DNA of 64,000 nucleotides from Flexivirga oryzae (lineage in GTDB: Bacteria; Actinomycetota; Actinomycetes; Actinomycetales; Dermatophilaceae). Position 1 is the first letter of the stretch. The number at the start of each line of letters is the position of its first letter. The DNA lies in NCBI RefSeq assembly GCF_014190805.1, contig NZ_JACHVQ010000003.1:62001-126000 (forward strand), written 5' to 3'. This document shows positions 33,970-42,484 of the stretch, piece by piece. A program made the position numbers and the translations under genes. The notes beneath the pieces were generated by a model, which saw nothing but the letters and a program-made list of their open reading frames with translations, had not been told where the DNA came from and searched no databases.

Positions 33970-35858
33970 CAGCGCTCCCCTGCGAGTTCGGCGTCGACCC
34001 ACACCGGCTCACCGCTGTCGGCGCCCGCGGCCGCGAAGCGCGCCGCCTGCAGCCGGAACATGTCGGCGTACGGACCGCCGGCCGCCAGCAGCTCCTCGTG
34101 TGACCCGTCCTGCACGACACCCTCCGGTCCGAGCACCACGATCCGCTCGGCGTGCCGGACGCTCGACAGCCGGTGGCTCACCAGGATGGTGGTCACGCCG
34201 TGCGTGACCTGCAGGAAGCGGCTGAAGATCTCGGCCTCGGCGCGCACGTCCAGCGCAGCGGTGGGCTCGTCGAGCACGAGCACGCCTGCGCCGGCCGCGA
34301 CCGCGGTGAGTGCCCGGGCCAACGCGACCCGTTGCCACTGGCCACCGGAAAGATCTGTGCCGCCTGCGTATCCGGGCTCGAGCACCGTGTCCCAGTTGTC
34401 GTCGAGCCGAATGAGCACGTCGGTGCCGGCGGCATCGCGCAGTGCCTCCTCTGCGGTATGGCGCAGTGCGCCGGACTCCACGCCGCGTGCGACCAGGGGC
34501 AACGCGACGTTGTCCTCGAGACTCAGGTGGTAGCGCACGAAGTCCTGGAAGATGGTCGCGACCCGGCGCCGGGTGCCGTCGTCGGCGGCGGGGTCGTGCC
34601 CGTCCACCCGGACCGTCCCGGCGTCCGGTGCGTAGAGGCCGCAGAGCAGCTTGATCAGGGTCGACTTCCCGACGCCGTTGACGCCCACGACGGCGACCGA
34701 CTGGCCGGCCGGGATGTGCAGCTCCAGGTGCCGGAAGACCGGCTCGGTGCGCGACGGGTAGGTGAAGGTCACATCCGTGACGTCGACAGTGGCCGCCACG
34801 GGTCTCGATACGCCTCCTCCGCTGCGCTCCCCCGCCACTCGACCCGCAGCATCGCCGACGTTCGACCTACCGAGGGTGTGCCCGAGGCCGTGATCGGCAC
34901 GGAGCTGACGGATCTCGTTCTCGTAGAAGCGGGCCCGGATGGCCTGCACGTTGACGTCGCCGAGCGCGCCCAGCGCGGCCATCTGCATCAGACCCTGCAG
35001 GACCGCGACCGTCGTACCGACCGAGATCGCGCCCGTCCAGGCGGCGTGCCCCACCCAGACATAGGAGCCGACCAGCATGGTGGCCGAGATCGTGCACCCG
35101 ATCAGCGCTCCGCGCAGTGCCCGTGACCGGCGTTGCCAGATGCCGACGAACGCCGCCTGCCAGACCTGCGAGTAGCGCCGCAGCAGCCACGGCGTCATAC
35201 CGAAGAGACGCAGCTCCTTGCCACCCGCCCGCTCCAACGGGATCGACCGCAGGTAGTCCGCCTGGCGCCGACCGATGCTGCCGTCCTCGACCAGGTCCTT
35301 CAGCAGCACGTCGAGATAGCCCGTCCATGTGACGTGCAGGACCCGGAACGACAGCAGTGTCCACAGCGCGGCGAGCCAGGACCACTGCGCGACGGCCACG
35401 AGGCCGCCGAGCCCGACTGCGGCATACCCGAGGACGCTCCAGGTCGCATACATCGCGTTGACACCGAACATGCCGCGCAGGTAGTCCTCGATGTCACTGA
35501 ATCGCGCTCTGGTCGCCGGGTTTTCGAGGTGCTCGATACCGTGCGGTGCGTTCGCGGCTTCCGCGACCAGCAGCACCTGCTGTCGGGTGAACCGCCGCTG
35601 CAGGGCCACGGCACCGGACATCTGCCAGGCCTCCGCGAGCGGCTCGACGGCCAGCCCGATCGCGGTCAGTGTCAGCCAGCCCCAGACCTCGCTCGATCCG
35701 ACCATGATGGCCTGCAACGCCTGACCACTCGCGTAGACCATGAGCCAGATGGCGACCCCGCGCAACGCGATGACGGCGAGGAGTGCGCAGACCAGCGGCG
35801 GGCTGGAGCGCCACATCATCCGCCAGAAGTGTCGCTCGACACCCAGCCAGCGCAGCAT
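33969..35858 (-). CDS. ABC exporter, fused permease and ATPase (subunit A of a pair)
   Basis: A 629-residue paralogue of the next gene, with membrane helices in about residues 25-300 and an ATPase with Walker A VGVNGVGKST, LSGGQWQRVALARAL and VLVLDEPTAALD. The linker holds AGRVAGERSGGGVSRPV, encoded by a dispersed repeat at 34801-34845. The start is set at ATG 35858: upstream in-frame codons to 35915 use TTT, ACA, ATA and AGG, rare here, and include a palindrome, so they look like promoter DNA. It is divergent from a winged-helix regulator. Confidence 0.85.
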   Translation of the reverse strand: MLRWLGVERHFWRMMWRSSPPLVCALLAVIALRGVAIWLMVYASGQALQAIMVGSSEVWGWLTLTAIGLAVEPLAEAWQMSGAVALQRRFTRQQVLLVAEAANAPHGIEHLENPATRARFSDIEDYLRGMFGVNAMYATWSVLGYAAVGLGGLVAVAQWSWLAALWTLLSFRVLHVTWTGYLDVLLKDLVEDGSIGRRQADYLRSIPLERAGGKELRLFGMTPWLLRRYSQVWQAAFVGIWQRRSRALRGALIGCTISATMLVGSYVWVGHAAWTGAISVGTTVAVLQGLMQMAALGALGDVNVQAIRARFYENEIRQLRADHGLGHTLGRSNVGDAAGRVAGERSGGGVSRPVAATVDVTDVTFTYPSRTEPVFRHLELHIPAGQSVAVVGVNGVGKSTLIKLLCGLYAPDAGTVRVDGHDPAADDGTRRRVATIFQDFVRYHLSLEDNVALPLVARGVESGALRHTAEEALRDAAGTDVLIRLDDNWDTVLEPGYAGGTDLSGGQWQRVALARALTAVAAGAGVLVLDEPTAALDVRAEAEIFSRFLQVTHGVTTILVSHRLSSVRHAERIVVLGPEGVVQDGSHEELLAAGGPYADMFRLQAARFAAAGADSGEPVWVDAELAGER

Positions 35859-35873
35859 CCATCCCCTGAGACG

Positions 35874-35883
35874 CGATATATCG
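35874..35883. promoter_or_regulatory. CGATATATCG palindrome in the ABC exporter/regulator spacer
   Basis: A perfect 10-bp AT-rich palindrome 16 bases upstream of the preferred exporter start, in an unusually AT-rich spacer. Candidate binding site for the divergently encoded winged-helix protein. Confidence 0.4.
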
Positions 35884-35948
35884 AGAGTTCGCACGAGAGG
35901 AAATGTAAACACCAAGCTACTTCGATTGCTACTGCATATCCTGAATAG

Positions 35949-36548
35949 GTGAAGATCACCGACCCGGTCATGGTCAGATCCCTACTGCGGGACGGCGCCG
36001 CGCACTACCTCGCGCCGTTCCTGCACGAGGACCACTCGGTCTCCGAAGCCGCCGAACTGCTGCGAACACCGCTGACGAAGGTGCACTACTGGGTGCGCAG
36101 TCTGTGTGACGCCGGGCTGCTACACGTGGTCTCCGAGCAGCCGCGCAAAGGGCGACCGATCAAGCGATACCGCGCGATAGCAACTGAATTCGTGGTGCCC
36201 GCAGAAGCACTACCGGAGGACTACTTCGCCGGAGTGATGCGCCGGTCCAACGAGGACATGATCGACGCGCTCGCCGCCGCGGCGCCTGAGTGGGTGATCG
36301 GCGGGGACTTTCGTGTCTCGGCGTCGTCACCGACGCGGGGCAGCCAGGACCGGGTCCTGCGGGAAGGGACCGGGCTCGCGGCAGTGACACACCAGAGCGG
36401 TTGCTCACTGCGCATCACCGAGGACGAGGCGCGCGAACTCGCTGAGGAGATCCGGGACCTACGCGACCGGTGGATCGCCCGAAGCGCGGACGAGTCGGAT
36501 CTCGAGCGATATCAGTTGGACATCGCGCTGGCGCCCATGCCCGATTGA
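35949..36548 (+). CDS. ArsR-like winged-helix transcriptional regulator
   Basis: A 199-residue DNA-binding protein. The N-terminal 75 residues form a winged helix (APFLHEDHSVSEAAELLRTP, KVHYWVRSLCDAGLLHVVS, wing RKGRPIKRYRAIA). The C-terminal part is helical and charged, of unknown role. The start is a GTG with no ribosome site just after a possible -10, so the message may be leaderless. It is divergent from the ABC exporter pair and probably represses it. Confidence 0.85.
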   Translation: MKITDPVMVRSLLRDGAAHYLAPFLHEDHSVSEAAELLRTPLTKVHYWVRSLCDAGLLHVVSEQPRKGRPIKRYRAIATEFVVPAEALPEDYFAGVMRRSNEDMIDALAAAAPEWVIGGDFRVSASSPTRGSQDRVLREGTGLAAVTHQSGCSLRITEDEARELAEEIRDLRDRWIARSADESDLERYQLDIALAPMPD

Positions 36549-36633
36549 TCGAGCGGCATACCGGCGCATCGAGCGGCATACGGATTCCGGGGAAATCGGC
36601 CTGCCGGTCAATGCGGGGGTATGCCGGTCAATC
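36543..36633. repeat. GGCATACC palindromic element, copy 2
   Basis: A 91-bp copy of the element at 32034, here beginning inside the stop region of the winged-helix gene and lying between converging genes. It opens GATTGATCGAGCGGCATACC and closes GGGTATGCCGGTCAATC, giving an outer inverted repeat around an inner one. Confidence 0.75.
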
Positions 36634-36665
36634 AGGGGAGGCGGCGCTCGCGGCCGGTCACCCGG

Positions 36666-37511
36666 TTACCGGTTGCGGCGTTGCTGGAGCGCCTCGTGCA
36701 GCACGATCGAGGCGGCGGTTGCGGCGTTCAGCGAGCTCGCCGAGCCGACCATCGCGATGCTGATCACCCGGTCGCTCGCGTCCCGCCAGGCACGACTCAT
36801 GCCTCGTGTCTCGTTGCCGATGACGATCACCGACGGCCCGGTGAAGTCGATGCGGCGCAGATCGCTCTCCCCGCCCTCGTCGGTGCCGAAAACCGTGTAT
36901 CCGAAACCAAATCCACGTTGTGCGCGGATCCAGGACAACGCCTCGTCAGCCGATCCGGACCGCACGACCGGCACGGCGAAGAGCGAGCCGGTCGAGGCAC
37001 GGACGGCACGTGGATCGTAGGGGTCCGCAGCGTGCCCGCAGACGATCAGCCCGGTGCCGCCGAAGGCGTCCAGCGAGCGCAGCACCGTGCCCAGGTTGCC
37101 CGGGCTGGACGGCCGGTCGAAGACGGCGATCAGCGGCGCCCGCGCAGGGTCGGCGAGTCGGTCGAGGTCGTCGGCCGGCATCCGCGCGATCGCGACCAGC
37201 TCCGGCGGCTCATCGGTGTCACGTTCGGCCAGTTCGGCGAGCAGGTCGTCGGCCAGCTCGTACCGCCGGCCGGGCGCCGTGCGCCATACCTCCTCCGCCC
37301 ACGCAGACGCACGTGCGCCGACCGGACGCAACAAGGCACTGAAGTCCCAATCATGCTGCAGCGCAAGCGAGATCGGCCGGACACCCTGCACCACGAACTC
37401 ACCGGCCCGATGGCGCTTCGTCCGGTTGCCGAGCAGCGCCTGCCACTGCTGGAAGGTCGCGTTGCGGCTCAAGACTCGGTGGACGCGTGAGGGCACGTGC
37501 CTATTGTGCAT
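36666..37511 (-). CDS. TrmH/SpoU-family RNA 2'-O-methyltransferase
   Basis: A 281-residue SPOUT methyltransferase. The three family motifs are present: SPGNLGTVLRSLDAFGG (motif 1), VIGNETRGM (motif 2) and SSLNAATAASIVLHEAL (motif 3), forming the knotted SAM site in residues 135-275. The N-terminal part (RNATFQQWQALLGNRTKRH) resembles the substrate-binding region of the 23S/tRNA enzymes. Target RNA unknown. ATG 37511 or GTG 37496 may be used; a dispersed repeat occupies the upstream region. Confidence 0.9.
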   Translation of the reverse strand: MHNRHVPSRVHRVLSRNATFQQWQALLGNRTKRHRAGEFVVQGVRPISLALQHDWDFSALLRPVGARASAWAEEVWRTAPGRRYELADDLLAELAERDTDEPPELVAIARMPADDLDRLADPARAPLIAVFDRPSSPGNLGTVLRSLDAFGGTGLIVCGHAADPYDPRAVRASTGSLFAVPVVRSGSADEALSWIRAQRGFGFGYTVFGTDEGGESDLRRIDFTGPSVIVIGNETRGMSRAWRDASDRVISIAMVGSASSLNAATAASIVLHEALQQRRNR

Positions 37512-37515
37512 CCTG

Positions 37516-37602
37516 GGTCTCGATACGCTCCTTCGTCGCTACTCGACCCGCGGGGGTGGCGGGTTTCGATGCGGGCTCGTTCCTCGCCCTTACTCAACCA
37601 GC
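37516..37602. repeat. GGTCTCGATACG...CTACTCGACC dispersed repeat, two units
   Basis: Two units (37516-37551 and 37561-37602) sit between the divergent SpoU and small methyltransferase genes. The same repeat appears inside genes at 32599, 34801 and 60571. Units of this kind are widespread in actinobacterial genomes. Confidence 0.8.
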
Positions 37603-37622
37603 GCACGTGGCAGGGTGGGTGC

Positions 37623-38291
37623 ATGACGGAGACACCAGGCTTCGACCGTTCGCAGGAGCTCGCGAAGGCATCGCTGGCGGCCGGAAGCCCCACCGACTGG
37701 TTCGAGCAGCTGTATGACGCGGCAGCGCACGGCGAGGTCGAGATCCCGTGGGACCGCGGTGGACCGCACCCGCTGCTCAGCGAGTGGTTCGCCCAGTATC
37801 CCGAGGAGGCGACCGGGTCCGGGCGCACCGCGGTCGTGCCGGGCGCCGGACCGGGGCACGACGCGGAACTGCTGGCATCACTGGGTTTCCGGACCACCGC
37901 GTTCGACATTTCGCACACCGCGATCGACCGGATCACCGCTGCGCACCCGAGCAGCACCGTCGACTACCGCGTCGCGAACCTGTTCGACCTTCCCGAGGAG
38001 TGGCGCGGCGCGTTCGATCTGGTCGTCGAGGCGATGACCGTGCAGTCGATGCCGCGTGACGTGCGGACCCGGGCCACCGCCGCAGTTCGCTCGCTCGTCG
38101 CACCCGGAGGGGTGCTGCTGGTGATCGGGGGTGTGCTGCCACCGGAGCCGGACCCCGACTACGGTCCGCCGTGGCGGCTCACCCGTGCGGAGATCGAGGC
38201 GTTCGGGACCGACGACCTGGCTTTAGAGCGGGTCGTGCACGACACCGAAGGGATCCGCTACCGGGCGGTCTTCCGCCGGCGTGCCGCCTGA
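37623..38291 (+). CDS. SAM-dependent methyltransferase (TPMT-like)
   Basis: A 222-residue class I methyltransferase. The segment WFEQLYDAAAHGEVEIPWD near the N-terminus is typical of thiopurine methyltransferase-like proteins, and motif I is VVPGAGPGHDAELLASLG. Such enzymes methylate thiols, selenium/tellurium compounds or halides; substrate here unknown. Its last 69 bases overlap the 3' end of the convergent transporter gene, an unusually long antisense overlap. Confidence 0.85.
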   Translation: MTETPGFDRSQELAKASLAAGSPTDWFEQLYDAAAHGEVEIPWDRGGPHPLLSEWFAQYPEEATGSGRTAVVPGAGPGHDAELLASLGFRTTAFDISHTAIDRITAAHPSSTVDYRVANLFDLPEEWRGAFDLVVEAMTVQSMPRDVRTRATAAVRSLVAPGGVLLVIGGVLPPEPDPDYGPPWRLTRAEIEAFGTDDLALERVVHDTEGIRYRAVFRRRAA

Positions 38292-40112
38292 CGGCCACAC
38301 GCTGATCCCGGCAGGATCCAGGTCGACCCGCAGGGTGGATCCCACCTCCGGCCACGACGGACCCGCTGACGAAATCGCTTGATGTGCCTGCAGGTTCAGC
38401 CCTGACGACCATTCCAGATCGAGCAGCAGGCGGCTGCCGAGATCTGCGACGTCGGTGACGGTCACCTCGTGCTCACCCTTCGCGCTCGCACGGACGAACT
38501 CCGGCCGCACGCACCACGTCACCGCGGAGCCGTCCGGCAGCGACGCGTCCGTGCGGATCCGTACGCCGTCGCTGAGTACACACCCGTCGTCGGCGATCAG
38601 ACCGTCGCGGACGTTGGTCAGGCCGATCAGTCGAGCCACGGCCGGCGAGGCGGGCGCGTCGAACACCTCGCGCACGGTGCCGGCCTGCGCCAGTCGCCCG
38701 TCCGCGATGACCAGGAGCTCGTCGGCGAGCATCGCCGCCTCCACCGGATCATGCGTGACCAGCACGGTCGCCAGTGAATCCTGTTGCTGCAACCGGCGGA
38801 CCAGCGCGGTGAGCTCCTGCCGCACCGGGTAGTCGAGAGCGGAGAACGGCTCGTCCAGCAGGAGCAGGCGGGGCACACCCGCGAGTGCCGCGGCGATGAC
38901 GACGCGTTGCCGCTGACCACCGGACAGCTGTTGCGGCAGCCGGTCCTGCAGGCCGTCCAGCTGGAGCCTCTGCAACCACCACGCCGCGACACCGGGGTCG
39001 GCGTGGATGCCGAAAGTCGCCTGTTCCCAGGCCGTCCGGTCCGGGAAGAGGCCGTGCTGCTGAGGGACGTAGCCCAGCTGCCGGTCCTCGACCGCTGTCC
39101 CGGACAGTTCCACGTCCCCGAGCCGGACCGAGCCGACACCCGACCCGAGCAGGCCGGCCAGCGACCGCAGCAGGATCGACTTGCCGGCACCGGAGGCGCC
39201 GAGCACGGCGATGCGGGGACTCTTCGCGCTGTGCGCGACCTGCAGGTGGAAGCCGCCCACGTGCGTGTCGATGTCGAAGGCGACGGGATGCGCCTGCGCC
39301 GCCGACGGACGGGTCGCAACCACCTCGGGCGCGCTTCGCCGGAGCCGCTCGCGCACCGTGCGGGGCAGCCGGAAGCCGGCCAGCAACAGGACGATCGCCG
39401 CGACACCGAGTGCGATCGCGGTCGGCGCCTGGGTCGTCGGAATCCCGGTGGAGGAGAACTGCACGTAGGTGAACACCGGCAGCGTGTAGGGGTGGTAGGA
39501 GAGGAGCACCGTCGCGCCATACTCCCCGAGCGCCCTCAGCCAGGTCAGCAGCAGCCCGGCCCGGATGGCGGGTGCGGCGATCCGCAGATCCACCCGGATG
39601 AAGCGCGACAGCGGCCGGTGCCCGAGGGTCGCCGCGACGTCCTCCAACTGCGGGTCGATCGCTTCGAACGCGGACCTCGCCGCGATGATGAGGAACGGCG
39701 ACGCGACGAAGGTCTGCGCGATCACCACACCCGCGACCGACTCGGTGAGGTGGCCGTCGAAGCGCTCACCCAGCCAGGTGTAGGGCCCGACGAGGTAGAC
39801 CAGCACGATGCCGCTCATCACCGGTGGCAGAGCGAGCGGTAGCTGCACCAGCACGTTGACCACGCGGCGCAGGGTTCCGTGCGAGTGTGCCATCCAGTGT
39901 GCCAGCGGGACCCCGAGGACCGTGACGATCGTGGCGCTGATGGTGGCGCTGATCGCCGACGTCCGCGCGGCGTCGAGCAGGCCGGATTCGGTGAAGCCGC
40001 GGTTGTCCGACCCGGCGAGCCGGATGAGGAAGGCGACGAGCGGGATCGCCAGGTAGAGGGCGAGCAGCGCCCCCAACATGGCGATCGGGCCGCTGCGTCG
40101 CCTCCCGATCAC
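38223..40112 (-). CDS. molybdate-type ABC transporter, fused permease-ATPase (ModB-ModC)
   Basis: A 629-residue fusion. Residues 1-265 form a ModB/CysU-like permease (about six helices; EAIDPQLEDVAATLGHRPLSR is the coupling EAA loop with LGEYGATVLL). Residues 285-490 form a ModC-like ATPase (GASGAGKS, LSGGQRQRVVIAAAL, LLLLDEPFSALDYPVR), followed by a TOBE-like regulatory region. It imports molybdate or a related oxyanion with the binding protein encoded upstream, whose stop it overlaps (TAGTG). The C-terminal 22 codons overlap the convergent methyltransferase gene. Confidence 0.9.
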   Translation of the reverse strand: MIGRRRSGPIAMLGALLALYLAIPLVAFLIRLAGSDNRGFTESGLLDAARTSAISATISATIVTVLGVPLAHWMAHSHGTLRRVVNVLVQLPLALPPVMSGIVLVYLVGPYTWLGERFDGHLTESVAGVVIAQTFVASPFLIIAARSAFEAIDPQLEDVAATLGHRPLSRFIRVDLRIAAPAIRAGLLLTWLRALGEYGATVLLSYHPYTLPVFTYVQFSSTGIPTTQAPTAIALGVAAIVLLLAGFRLPRTVRERLRRSAPEVVATRPSAAQAHPVAFDIDTHVGGFHLQVAHSAKSPRIAVLGASGAGKSILLRSLAGLLGSGVGSVRLGDVELSGTAVEDRQLGYVPQQHGLFPDRTAWEQATFGIHADPGVAAWWLQRLQLDGLQDRLPQQLSGGQRQRVVIAAALAGVPRLLLLDEPFSALDYPVRQELTALVRRLQQQDSLATVLVTHDPVEAAMLADELLVIADGRLAQAGTVREVFDAPASPAVARLIGLTNVRDGLIADDGCVLSDGVRIRTDASLPDGSAVTWCVRPEFVRASAKGEHEVTVTDVADLGSRLLLDLEWSSGLNLQAHQAISSAGPSWPEVGSTLRVDLDPAGISVWPSGGTPAEDRPVADPFGVVHDPL

Positions 40113-41077
40113 TAGCTGGACAGCACCTTTTTGACCGTATCGGGAACGCCCGATCCGGTGATCGTGGGCGGAGTCACGAGTTTGAAGGCGTCCTGCTTGA
40201 GGAACTTCTGCCCGTCCGGCCCGAGCAGGTAGGCGACGAACGCCTCGGCACCGGCCTGGTTGGGAGCGTTCTTCACCACGGTTGCAGTGTAGGCAGCCGA
40301 GAGGTCCTGGCCGGTGAGCTCCACCGTGGGTATGCCGGCCGTCTTGGCCTCACTGGTGTAGAAGAAGCCGGCGTCCAACTGCCCGGACTGCAATTGGGCG
40401 ACCAGCGTCTCCTCGGGGAAGACGATCTTGTCGTTCTTGGCCAGGTCGAGCAGCTTCGGGTGCTGCTTGCCGGCGTCGAGCAGCGCCTGGTGCGCCAGCT
40501 TGCCCTTGGGGTCGGCCTCGGGGTCGGTGGTGCCGATGCGGAAGCCCGACTCGGTGATCACGTCATACCAGGGGCCAGCCTTGATATTGTCCGCGAACTT
40601 GCTCTTCGCGTTGTAGCCGAGCACGAGCGCCGAGCTGGCGTAGTTGATGTACCAGGTCACCCAGTCGCCGTTCTTCGCACCCATCAGCTCGGCGTCCGCC
40701 TTGGGGCTCGCGCTGATGAAGACGTCCGCCTTGCGGACCTTGCCCTTGATCTGTGCGGCGAGGTCCGTGGAGCCGGCGGAGAAGCCGGCGAACTTGTAGC
40801 CGGTCGCCTTCTCGTATGCCGGGCCGAGTTGCTTCTCCATCAGCGCGACCAACGAGCCCGCGTAGAGGACGTTGACCGTGCCCGAGCCGGTGGGAGCGGC
40901 GGCCGCTCCGGAACCGGACCCGGTGGGAGCAGCACCCGAGCTGGTGCCACCCCCTGAGGTGGCACCCGCACCGGACGAAGTTTCCGAGCCACCACCGGAG
41001 GAGCCACACGCCGCGAGTGCCGAGGCACCACCGACGAGTCCGAGAGCCAGTAGGCCGCGACGCGAAATATCTCTCAT
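40112..41077 (-). CDS. molybdate/tungstate-type substrate-binding lipoprotein (ModA/WtpA-like)
   Basis: A 321-residue lipoprotein with a signal peptide ending in LAAC, a Gly/Ser/Ala-rich linker to about residue 68 and a two-lobed oxyanion-binding domain: VNVLYAGSLVALMEKQLGPA, AGSTDLAAQIKGKVRKADVF and ETLVAQLQSGQLDAGFFYTS. It should hand the anion to the fused ModB-ModC protein encoded next. ATG at 41077 lies 20 bases after a perfect 8-bp inverted repeat that may control the operon. Confidence 0.9.
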   Translation of the reverse strand: MRDISRRGLLALGLVGGASALAACGSSGGGSETSSGAGATSGGGTSSGAAPTGSGSGAAAAPTGSGTVNVLYAGSLVALMEKQLGPAYEKATGYKFAGFSAGSTDLAAQIKGKVRKADVFISASPKADAELMGAKNGDWVTWYINYASSALVLGYNAKSKFADNIKAGPWYDVITESGFRIGTTDPEADPKGKLAHQALLDAGKQHPKLLDLAKNDKIVFPEETLVAQLQSGQLDAGFFYTSEAKTAGIPTVELTGQDLSAAYTATVVKNAPNQAGAEAFVAYLLGPDGQKFLKQDAFKLVTPPTITGSGVPDTVKKVLSS

Positions 41078-41097
41078 GGAGCACGAAGTTAGCAGTC

Positions 41098-41120
41098 AAC
41101 TAGTCGCAGTGTGACTAGTT
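41098..41120. promoter_or_regulatory. candidate operator AACTAGTC-7-GACTAGTT upstream of modA
   Basis: A perfect 8-bp inverted repeat in the 73-base gap between the PadR gene and modA. Its AT-rich arms and position fit a repressor site over the molybdate-transport promoter; the adjacent PadR protein is the obvious candidate binder. Confidence 0.6.
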
Positions 41121-41150
41121 CCCACGACACGAGACCTGCGGGTGACCCGA

Positions 41151-41681
41151 TCAGTCCGACGCCAGCGTCTCCAGGAAGTCGAGGATCGCGCGGGTCGAGC
41201 TGACCCGCCAGATGGCGAGCGTCCGCTCGAAGCTGCCCGGTTCGGCAGCGCTGACCCGCGACTGCAGCTCCTGCAGGCGCGCCTCGAACACGTCACGCTG
41301 GGCGGCCACCAACTGCGTTGTGTCCCGGTCGCTGCGATCGAGCAGCGCGAGCTTGAGCAGCAGCGCCGAGCGGGCATCGCGGGCACGCGTCACCGGTTCG
41401 TTCAGCCACTGGTGCAACCGGTCCCGGCCCTCCGGGGTGACCTCCACGATGGTCCGGTCCGGTCCCGGCCCGTCGGTCTCCACCCCGACGGCCTGCACCA
41501 GCGCGGCATCGGTCAGCCGGCTCAGTTCGCGATAGACGACGGGGCGCGGGATGCGCCATACCCGACCCAGCTCGCCGCCTGCGGTGAACAGCGCGGCCAC
41601 CGCGAACCCATGGGTCGGCCCTTCCGCGACGACTCCGAGCACACCGAAGCCGGCGGTGCTGACGGCGACCACGGTGTCCAC
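41151..41681 (-). CDS. PadR-family transcriptional regulator
   Basis: A 176-residue PadR protein: winged helix in residues 10-85 (GVVAEGPTHGFAVAALF, RPVVYRELSRLTDAALVQ, wing DRTIVEVTPEGRDRLHQWL) and a C-terminal helical dimerisation tail. PadR proteins usually repress nearby genes. It precedes modA on the same strand by 73 bases and may be the molybdate-responsive regulator or control itself. GTG start at 41681. Confidence 0.88.
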   Translation of the reverse strand: MDTVVAVSTAGFGVLGVVAEGPTHGFAVAALFTAGGELGRVWRIPRPVVYRELSRLTDAALVQAVGVETDGPGPDRTIVEVTPEGRDRLHQWLNEPVTRARDARSALLLKLALLDRSDRDTTQLVAAQRDVFEARLQELQSRVSAAEPGSFERTLAIWRVSSTRAILDFLETLASD

Positions 41682-41840
41682 CGTCGCACGCTACCGCGGA
41701 CGGCGGCGGTGATCGTGGCGCGCCGGACGAGCGCACCCGGATGTCCACCTGCTGAAACTTGACGGGTGACTTGTGCGCCCACCCGAATTTCGTTCCGCTT
41801 CAACACCATCCGCACCACGTTGCAGTGGGACCATTGACGG

Positions 41841-42458
41841 GTGACACAACCACTGCGCAACACCGACAACAGTGCTGCCGACGACGACATGCACGAAGGT
41901 CGCCGGCATGATCTGGCTGTTGCTGCTCTGCACACGTGGAGCGAGCACGGCTACTCGCAGGTATCGGTTCGCAACGTCGCGAAGCGAACCCGCTTCTCGC
42001 ACGGGATGGTGCACTACTACTTCCACAGCAAGGACGCGTTGGTCGCGGAGTGTGTGCGGCTGATCACCGACGCGCACATCTTCGCCGCGGACGGTGCCGA
42101 CGCCGCCACTGTCACGGACTATTCGCGGACGCTGGCCGATGCGCTGAGCGGGAGCTTCCGGCTCAACCGCCGGCTGCACCGGATCCGCTACGACCTGCGC
42201 AACCAGAGCCAGTTCGAGCCGAGCCTGCGCGACTACGCAGCGGAGGTCGAGGACGACCGGGAGAAGTGGCAGCAGGAGGTGCAGGGCCGCTACGAGTCAC
42301 TGGGCTGGCGCTTCGACCCGCCGTTCGAGCTGCTCGCCGAGCAGGTCGACGCGCTGATCGAGCGCGCGGTCCGCGACGAGCTGCTCGGTGCCGACCTGGA
42401 GGGCACCGCCGAGCACCTTCGGCACGACCTGCTCCAGGTCCTGCCCAAGGTGCACTGA
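41841..42458 (+). CDS. TetR-family transcriptional regulator
   Basis: A 205-residue TetR protein with helix-turn-helix in residues 22-66 (LAVAALHTWSEHGYSQ, VRNVAKRTRFSHGMVHYYFH) and a C-terminal domain of the TetR_C type with an aromatic QQEVQGRYESLGWRF stretch. The GTG start falls inside the second of two direct repeats TTGACGGGTGAC (41759-41770 and 41834-41845), which may be autoregulatory sites. It converges on a flavoprotein reductase gene; targets unknown. Confidence 0.88.
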   Translation: MTQPLRNTDNSAADDDMHEGRRHDLAVAALHTWSEHGYSQVSVRNVAKRTRFSHGMVHYYFHSKDALVAECVRLITDAHIFAADGADAATVTDYSRTLADALSGSFRLNRRLHRIRYDLRNQSQFEPSLRDYAAEVEDDREKWQQEVQGRYESLGWRFDPPFELLAEQVDALIERAVRDELLGADLEGTAEHLRHDLLQVLPKVH

Positions 42459-42484
42459 GCTCTCTGGCCCGACTCCTCGCAGCG

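Noticed and set aside
33969..35915. GTG start at 35915 for the ABC exporter
   Set aside because: The added codons are rare ones, hold a palindrome and lie in promoter-like AT-rich DNA, with no ribosome site.
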